This document shows positions 6,933 through 10,898 of a stretch of 10,898 nucleotides of DNA, piece after piece. Each line of letters starts with the position of its first letter. Positions within the stretch are counted from its first letter, which is position 1. Source of the DNA: Ktedonobacteraceae bacterium (GTDB lineage Bacteria > Chloroflexota > Ktedonobacteria > Ktedonobacterales > Ktedonobacteraceae); contig JAFMRP010000057.1 of assembly GCA_017354095.1 (NCBI GenBank), positions 1 to 10,898 on the forward strand, in the 5' to 3' direction. Position numbers and translations under genes: made by a program. The notes under the pieces were generated by a model that was not told where the DNA came from, ran no database searches, and saw nothing but the letters and a program-made list of their open reading frames with translations.

Positions 6933-8174
6933 CTACGGCTCAAACCGTTTGAAAAGCAAGCACGTATTATGCCCTCCAAAACCCATTGAGTTCGATAAGG
7001 CAACTCGGACCGGAGCCTTTCGCGCTTGCCCGGGGACATAGTCGAGATCACATTCAGGATCAGGATGTTCCAGGTTGATGGTGGGAGGAATGATACCATC
7101 AACGATACTGAGAATGGATATCGCAGCCTCAATGGCCCCGGCAGCGCCAAATGTATGCCCCAGCATCGACTTGGTCGAACTGATGGCTAGCTGATAGGCG
7201 TACTCGCCAAAGCAGGTCTTGATAGCCTGGGTCTCAGTAGCATCGTTGAAACGTGTCGCCGTCCCGTGCGCGTTAATATAATCCACCTGTTCGGGACGCA
7301 GCCCGGCACTCCGCAGCGCATAACGTATGGCTCGCACCAGGCCCTCGCCTCCCGGTGCGGGCTCGGTAATATGATAAGCATCCGCTGTCGAGCCATACCC
7401 CACCAGTTCCGCGAGGATGGGCGCGCCGCGTTCGGACGCGAAATCGAGATCCTCCAGAACCAGCATGCCCGCGCCTTCTCCCATCACAAAACCGTCACGC
7501 TCGGCGTCAAACGGGCGACTGGCCCCCTGGGGATCGTCATTGCGCCGCGAGAGGGCGTGCATATTCGCGAATGCAGCCATAGCCAGTGGCGTGACTGCCT
7601 TTTCAGCTCCTCCCGCCAGCATTGCCCTGGCCGCCCCACGCCGGATCGTCTCACAGGCCTCTCCAATCGCATTCCCTCCCGTCGCGCAGGCAGAAACCGC
7701 GGCCCACGTCGGCCCCTGCGCTCCTGTCAGCAGCGAAACCATCCCAGGAGCGGCGTTCGTCATCATCATCGGCACCAGAAAAGGACTGACCCGCTTTGGC
7801 CCTTTTTCATGCAGGACGGCAAACTGCTCATGGAGCGTCATCAGCCCACCGACACCACTGCCGATACACACCCCCACTTCGGGAGCCAGTTGCTCTGTGA
7901 TCGACAACCGCGCTTGCGCCAGTGCCTGCCGGGACGCGGCAACCGCCAGGTGCGTGAAGGGATCATTTCTGCGCACCTCCTTGCGCTCCAGATAACGACT
8001 GGCGTCAAAGTTCCTGACCTCTCCCGCGAATATGACCGGGTATTCGCTCGCGTCAAAATTCTCAATCGGTCCGACTCCGGAGCGTCCCTGGCAGAGTGCC
8101 TGCCAGGTCTCTTCAACCGTGTGCCCCAGGGACGTGACCAGCCCCATTCCTGTTATCACTACGCGTTTCATCAC
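6933..8174 (-). CDS. fabF: 3-oxoacyl-[acyl-carrier-protein] synthase II (KAS II)
   Basis: A 413-residue condensing enzyme that elongates acyl-ACP with malonyl-ACP in type II fatty-acid synthesis. It has the full Cys-His-His triad of the KAS I/II group: Cys163 in SACATGG, His303 in NAHGTAT, His340 in LGHTFGAAG, plus Lys335 and the gatekeeper-region GFGGHN (398-403). Length and N-terminus (KRVVITGMGLVTSLG) are normal. Start is GTG 8174 or the adjacent ATG 8171; AGGAGG (8187-8192) is 12 bases from the GTG and 15 from the ATG, both long. No acpP, fabD, fabG or fabH lies nearby, so it is outside a standard fab cluster. A secondary-metabolite or specialised-lipid role is possible because the fold alone does not separate these. 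It sits 78 bp downstream of a tetR gene on the same strand, with the shared operator-like element in that gap. Confidence 0.93.
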   Translation of the reverse strand: MMKRVVITGMGLVTSLGHTVEETWQALCQGRSGVGPIENFDASEYPVIFAGEVRNFDASRYLERKEVRRNDPFTHLAVAASRQALAQARLSITEQLAPEVGVCIGSGVGGLMTLHEQFAVLHEKGPKRVSPFLVPMMMTNAAPGMVSLLTGAQGPTWAAVSACATGGNAIGEACETIRRGAARAMLAGGAEKAVTPLAMAAFANMHALSRRNDDPQGASRPFDAERDGFVMGEGAGMLVLEDLDFASERGAPILAELVGYGSTADAYHITEPAPGGEGLVRAIRYALRSAGLRPEQVDYINAHGTATRFNDATETQAIKTCFGEYAYQLAISSTKSMLGHTFGAAGAIEAAISILSIVDGIIPPTINLEHPDPECDLDYVPGQARKAPVRVALSNSMGFGGHNTCLLFKRFEP

Positions 8175-8209
8175 TCGTTCTCTTTCCCTCCTGGAATTTT
8201 TTTCGCCTG

Positions 8210-8233
8210 TTATGTACTATTTAGTCCACAATA
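8210..8233 (-). promoter_or_regulatory. TetR operator-like element, fabF copy
   Basis: This 24-bp segment matches the one upstream of tetR (8897-8920) at 20 of 24 positions in the same orientation. Its core, read on the plus strand, is the imperfect palindrome TGTACTA-TT-TAGTCCA (8213-8228; six of eight possible pairs match). On the minus strand it begins with TATTGT, a -10-like hexamer, although no good -35 precedes it. A repressor bound here would block transcription into fabF. Confidence 0.65.
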
Positions 8234-8252
8234 AAAAACCAAAAAGATCTGC

Positions 8253-8867
8253 CTACCCGATACGCTCTCTCCGATATTGCATCAAAGCGAGCACACCTGT
8301 ACGCAAAGTATGAATTAAAGTGGGATCATTGCGACCTTTGGCCAGGAGCATCACCCCTTCAAAATAAGCAAGTAACGCCTGCGCGGTCGCCGCTGTATCC
8401 AGCGTCGTGGGCACAACCCCCTGCTCTTTCGCCTCACACAGCATCCGCTCAAAATATCTGAGCCACGCCTGGAAAAACTGCTGCACCCGCGTGCGAATGA
8501 GCTCATCCTGCGTGCTCATCTCCAGCGTCAGATTGCCCGCGGGGCACCCACGCATATACCCCTCGCTCTGCTTCTGTTGCTGCTGCTTCTCCAGCGCCAG
8601 GTCAAAAAAATGCAAAATCCGCTCCTGCGGAGGAAGATGACCCGTAAAGGTGGGTTCCAGGACAGCCTGTTCAAACCACTGCCACTGGCTCTCAATAGCC
8701 ACAAGGACAAGATCCTGCTTGGAAGAAAAAAAATGATAAAAACTGCTTTTAGCCACACCCGCAGCCGCGCACAGCTCGTCCACACTGACTCCCTCGTAAC
8801 TGTGCGAGAAAATCACGTTTTTCGCGGCCTCTATCAAGCGCTTCCTGGCATCACTTGGTCGCCCCAT
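8253..8867 (-). CDS. TetR/AcrR-family transcriptional regulator
   Basis: A 204-residue one-component repressor. The N-terminal DNA-binding domain covers about residues 5-55, with the helix-turn-helix VDELCAAAGVAKSSFYHFFSSKQDL (29-53), a classic TetR pattern. The C-terminal ligand domain carries RGCPAGNLTLEMS (106-118), the GC-x3-L-x-x-E signature of a TetR subgroup that includes E. coli NemR. Cys108 and Lys177 (LLAKG) occupy positions like NemR Cys106 and Lys175, by recalled alignment. A poly-Gln patch (95-101) is unusual and could be a loop. The start ATG 8867 has only a close, weak AGAGGG. It lies upstream of fabF on the same strand; near-identical 24-bp elements precede both genes, so autoregulation and control of fabF are the likely jobs. 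The ligand is unknown. Confidence 0.88.
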   Translation of the reverse strand: MGRPSDARKRLIEAAKNVIFSHSYEGVSVDELCAAAGVAKSSFYHFFSSKQDLVLVAIESQWQWFEQAVLEPTFTGHLPPQERILHFFDLALEKQQQQKQSEGYMRGCPAGNLTLEMSTQDELIRTRVQQFFQAWLRYFERMLCEAKEQGVVPTTLDTAATAQALLAYFEGVMLLAKGRNDPTLIHTLRTGVLALMQYRRERIG

Positions 8868-8896
8868 AGCCCTCTTCTTTGCAACTTTTCCGTTGA

Positions 8897-8920
8897 TTGT
8901 GTACTACTTCGTCCAGAATA
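8897..8920 (-). promoter_or_regulatory. TetR operator-like element, tetR copy
   Basis: The second copy of the 24-bp element lies 29 bp upstream of the tetR ATG. The plus-strand core is TGTACTA-CT-TCGTCCA (8900-8915). Its promoter-proximal end is TATTCT, the predicted tetR -10 box, so binding would occlude RNA polymerase. This is the arrangement expected for autorepression. Confidence 0.65.
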
Positions 8921-8943
8921 GCACAACTACTGAAAGATGTAAA
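8915..8943 (-). promoter_or_regulatory. Promoter of tetR
   Basis: On the minus strand TTTACA (complement of 8938-8943; five of six -35 matches) and TATTCT (complement of 8915-8920; four of six) are separated by 17 bases. The -10 lies inside the operator-like element. Confidence 0.6.
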
Positions 8944-8945
8944 GC

Positions 8946-8988
8946 GGTTCTCCCACGCTTTCTAAGCGGGAAATCTTAGTGCAGAACC
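8946..8988. repeat. Nested inverted repeat upstream of tetR
   Basis: Outer arms GGTTCT (8946-8951) and AGAACC (8983-8988) pair perfectly. Inside, CGCTT (8956-8960) pairs with AAGCG (8964-8968), extended by two G-C pairs past a bulged A. There is no T tract. It sits just upstream of the tetR -35 box. Confidence 0.45.
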
Positions 8989-9183
8989 ACAAGATCTATC
9001 TGGACAAACTTGCCTGGACAAAACCGCTCCCCATCAGATACACTTTCTCTCAAATTGTAAATTGTGTCCCTCATCGAGAGATGAACGAACCATTGGAATC
9101 TGGAATGTAGACAATTGAGAAGAAATACGATGCATCAATATTGACGCTGACTTTCCCTCCAACAACAGCATGGTCATAGCGGC

Positions 9184-9207
9184 CACATATGCCCCTCCGC
9201 ATATGTG
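9184..9207. repeat. 9-bp perfect hairpin CACATATGC / GCATATGTG
   Basis: A perfect 9-bp stem (9184-9192 with 9199-9207) closes a CCCTCC loop. No T run follows on either strand. It is the most stable structure in this spacer and is not explained by any neighbouring gene. Confidence 0.55.
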
Positions 9208-9439
9208 AGAGTTCTCTGTGCCGAAAACGCTGACAGGCAAACATATCAGCTTTCTTCTCGGCTTTGTCTCATTGTTCTTCCACGTGCTCCTCCATTTTCC
9301 ACACCATTGATTGACTGCGCGAATAGCGGTCGATTTCATGCGCGATGTTCCCTGGTGGCTCATCTACAGACCGTGTGAGCGGCACATCGGATGAGCTATG
9401 TATGTTCAGTAGTTTTACACAAATTGAGAGGATAAAAGC

Positions 9440-10336
9440 ATGCACATTCCGCAGGAGAAGGATGTTCTTGACCATCTGGTGGCCTGGGGCACGGCCCATT
9501 CGTTGATCCGCACCATGATCCTGACGAGCACCCGTACCAGGCCGGACGGATCGGTGGACCTGCTTTCCGATTACGACCTGATTCTGGCCGTGAGCGATGT
9601 GAGGCCGTTTGCCTTTGATACTGCCTGGATCTCCGATTATGATCAGCCAATGGTACGTTGGAGTGATCAAGGCACGAGTTACGATCTGGCAACCTACTTT
9701 CGGGGCGTCATTTATCAGAACTATGTCAAAATTGATTATAGTATCTGGCCAGTAGAGGTGCTGGATCGCATCGCCACCGAACCCCACCTGCCCGCCGAGC
9801 TCGACGCGGGCTATCGGGTCCTTCTCGACAAGGATCAGCGAACGGCAGGGTGGAAATTGCCATCCTATCAGGGGTATATCCCTGCTCAACCGACAGGAGA
9901 AGAGTACGAAGCGCTCGTTGAGGAGTTCTGGTGGGGAACAACCTACGTTGCTAAGAGCCTCTGGCGCGATGATCTCGCCTTCACGAAATGGATCCTGGAC
10001 CAAGACCTCAAGATCGTGACGCTGCGACGGATGCTCGAATGGTCCATTGAGATTGATCATGACTGGTCTGTCAAGCCAGGAGTGCTGGGACGCGGGCTCA
10101 AGCACTTGCTTCCAGCAGAGATCTGGTCAGCGTTTGCCAGCACGTATGTCTCGCTGGATAGTGAGGAGACCTGGAAGGCCCTCGATCGCCTGATAGCGCT
10201 CTTCCGCAGGGTTGCGCTGGCCGTGGGCAGCGCGCTGGGCTATCCCTACCCGCAACAGGTAGACGACCAGGTGAGCGCCTATCTACAGGCAATTCGTGCG
10301 ATGCCATCGCGTGAGCACAACCACAACCATATCTAA
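9440..10336 (+). CDS. Aminoglycoside 6-adenylyltransferase-like (ANT(6)) protein
   Basis: A 298-residue nucleotidyltransferase resembling ANT(6)/AadK/AadE enzymes, which transfer AMP to the 6-hydroxyl of streptomycin. The N-terminal NT domain shows STRTRPDGSVDLLSDYDLIL (30-49) with metal-binding Asp44 and Asp46, and the third acidic residue Asp99 in YVKIDYSIWPV. The C-terminal helical domain has EFWWGTTYVAKSLWRDDLAFTKWILD (162-187) and L-R-R-M-L-E-W (195-201), both characteristic of ANT(6). The usual Gly before the Ser of the NT motif is Thr29, an unusual change. Length is close to the family norm (about 285-300). Start ATG 9440 follows GAGAGGA at 9426-9432. The gene stands alone, without other resistance or mobile genes, so it may be a chromosomal enzyme rather than acquired resistance. 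The tail is His/Asn-rich (HNHNHI). Real aminoglycoside activity is not established by sequence alone. Confidence 0.8.
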   Translation: MHIPQEKDVLDHLVAWGTAHSLIRTMILTSTRTRPDGSVDLLSDYDLILAVSDVRPFAFDTAWISDYDQPMVRWSDQGTSYDLATYFRGVIYQNYVKIDYSIWPVEVLDRIATEPHLPAELDAGYRVLLDKDQRTAGWKLPSYQGYIPAQPTGEEYEALVEEFWWGTTYVAKSLWRDDLAFTKWILDQDLKIVTLRRMLEWSIEIDHDWSVKPGVLGRGLKHLLPAEIWSAFASTYVSLDSEETWKALDRLIALFRRVALAVGSALGYPYPQQVDDQVSAYLQAIRAMPSREHNHNHI

Positions 10337-10644
10337 ATCATTGCTCTTTCATGAGTCAAGCAAGCGTTGATCATAGAACTATGTAAGTTACAAACGATGA
10401 CACAGGCTTGAAGGCTTTGCCAAAAACTTCGGCTGAAAACGGGGATTTTTCCTCAAATAACCCGGGGTTTTTGGCAAAACCGCAGCTGCGTAATCCCGTG
10501 CGTTCGCGGGCGATTTACATATAAGCCCCGGCATTCAATGGATCTGTCTTCATTTTGGTGATGGATGAGTTTATCTGGCAATTGCCCTTTTTTCTGAGCA
10601 TCGAAAGTGCGCAAGACCCGAATTGGCTCTTGAAAACAATCGCA
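10337..10644. other. Spacer after the ANT(6)-like gene
   Basis: About 308 bp without a supported gene. It contains the 12-bp inverted repeat described separately (10416-10478) and a short hairpin, CCCGTG-CGTT-CGCGGG with one G-T wobble (near 10494-10509). No T-rich intrinsic terminator for the ANT(6)-like gene is clear. Confidence 0.5.
10416..10478. repeat. 12-bp inverted repeat around a 39-bp core
   Basis: TTTGCCAAAAAC (10416-10427) and GTTTTTGGCAAA (10467-10478) are perfect inverted copies; beyond one mismatch the outer GG/CC also pair. The 39-base core holds the small TTC-GGCT-GAA hairpin and a CCCGGG palindrome. It could be a terminator-like structure, a miniature repeat element or the remnant of an insertion-sequence end. 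No flanking target duplication is obvious. Confidence 0.5.
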
Positions 10645-10898
10645 TTAATCGATGCGAGCCAGGTGTTGTGTGAATGCCTTTACCTTTGGTTTCTTCCCCT
10701 GTGTGTCGATAGTAAACCCCTCCTTTCTTAGAAGAGCTGCCTGACCCTCTACCCCACCAGGGAAATGAGTGAAGAGTTCCCCGTTTTTCTTGATTATCCG
10801 CCAGTACGCAACCTGTTTGCACGAGCTAGAGGCAACCGTCTGAAGGGCTTTTCTGGTTGTAACAGGGCAAGTACCTTGTACGTTGAATTGATCTGTGA
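10645..10898 (-). CDS. MGMT-like DNA-binding domain protein, C-terminal end (partial)
   Basis: The minus-strand frame is open from the right edge to TAA at 10645-10647 (83 codons visible; the start lies beyond the window). The segment VAYWRIIKKNGELFTHFPGGVEGQAALLRKEGF (residues 29-61 of the visible part) follows the C-terminal pattern of the O6-methylguanine-DNA methyltransferase domain: P-x-x-R-V-I, then N-G, a G-G, and Q-x-x-L-L-x-x-E-G. GTCPVTTRKALQTV precedes it, as in a group of uncharacterised MGMT-family proteins. The Cys of the classic PCHR motif is replaced (A-Y-W-R), so alkyl transfer by that residue is not expected; a role in lesion binding or something else is possible. The Lys-rich end (GKKPKVKAF) fits the group. 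A different minus-strand frame (10571-10822) overlaps it but has no family pattern. Confidence 0.72.
   Translation of the reverse strand, partial: TDQFNVQGTCPVTTRKALQTVASSSCKQVAYWRIIKKNGELFTHFPGGVEGQAALLRKEGFTIDTQGKKPKVKAFTQHLARID

Larger units (their letters stand above)
8868..9439. other. 572-bp spacer between tetR and the ANT(6)-like gene
   Basis: It contains the tetR promoter and operator at its left end, then two hairpins (8946-8988 and 9184-9207), and no supported gene. A 109-codon minus-strand frame at 9034-9363 has no recognisable motif and no good ribosome site. Base composition is lower in GC than in the flanking genes. The region could be remnant or inserted DNA; I cannot tie it to a known element. 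Confidence 0.5.

Noticed and set aside
7266..8234. 322-codon open frame on the plus strand
   Set aside because: It is antisense to fabF. The product is rich in Arg, His, Pro and Ser with no family pattern, typical of a shadow frame of a GC-rich gene.
9034..9363. 109-codon minus-strand frame in the tetR to ANT(6) spacer
   Set aside because: There is no homology I recognise and no good ribosome site, and it spans the 9184-9207 hairpin. It could be a remnant, but I cannot support it as a gene.
9269..10105. 278-codon open frame on the minus strand
   Set aside because: It lies largely antisense to the ANT(6)-like gene, which has strong family motifs; the minus-strand product shows no recognisable domain.
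10571..10822. 83-codon minus-strand frame starting with ATG
   Set aside because: It is in a different frame from the MGMT-like reading (10645 to the edge), which carries a coherent family pattern.
1..10898. CRISPR array, tRNA or rRNA genes, complete insertion sequence
   Set aside because: No regularly spaced direct repeats, tRNA-like cloverleaf, rRNA sequence or transposase reading frame was seen.

Overview
This window looks like chromosomal DNA from a bacterium with a moderately GC-rich genome. The mix of an arginase, a peptide/nickel-type binding lipoprotein, a stand-alone fabF under a TetR regulator, an ANT(6)-like nucleotidyltransferase, and GC-rich hairpin-laden spacers between AT-richer ones would fit a large-genome Chloroflexota such as a member of the Ktedonobacteria. 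That placement is an impression from gene style and codon use, not a proof. Nine protein genes are supported: seven complete ones with clear family assignments, and two cut by the window edges.

Layout, left to right. (1) 2-493 (+): the C-terminal end of RecJ. It is followed by 559-1206 (+), a TenA/PqqC-like (heme-oxygenase-fold) protein. (2) 1267-2520 (-): glutamate dehydrogenase, with its own intrinsic terminator next to the TenA-like stop codon. (3) 2747-4375 (-): an extracellular solute-binding lipoprotein (SBP_bac_5). It diverges from 4583-5476 (+), arginase, which has a near-consensus promoter. (4) A 422-bp spacer with G-tracts and nested GC hairpins leads into 5899-6852 (+), a branched-chain aminotransferase. 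This gene meets fabF (6933-8174, -) at a shared bidirectional terminator. (5) tetR (8253-8867, -) lies upstream of fabF. The same 24-bp element sits in front of tetR and in front of fabF, and is the likely operator. (6) A 572-bp spacer with hairpins precedes 9440-10336 (+), an aminoglycoside 6-adenylyltransferase-like gene. (7) The right end holds a repeat-like inverted repeat and, on the minus strand, the C-terminal 83 codons of an MGMT-like protein running off the edge.

How the genes fit together. Glutamate dehydrogenase, arginase, the branched-chain aminotransferase and possibly the oligopeptide-type binding protein all handle amino-acid nitrogen, but each has its own transcription signals, so this is a neighbourhood rather than one operon. 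The tetR-fabF pair looks like a small self-contained regulon: a TetR repressor with a NemR-like Cys/Lys pair controlling itself and a ketoacyl-ACP synthase. I see no CRISPR array, phage module, complete insertion sequence or RNA gene, and no clearly new multi-gene system. The best leads are the duplicated operator, the structured spacer at 5477-5898, and three family members with altered signature residues (TenA-like, ANT(6)-like, MGMT-like).
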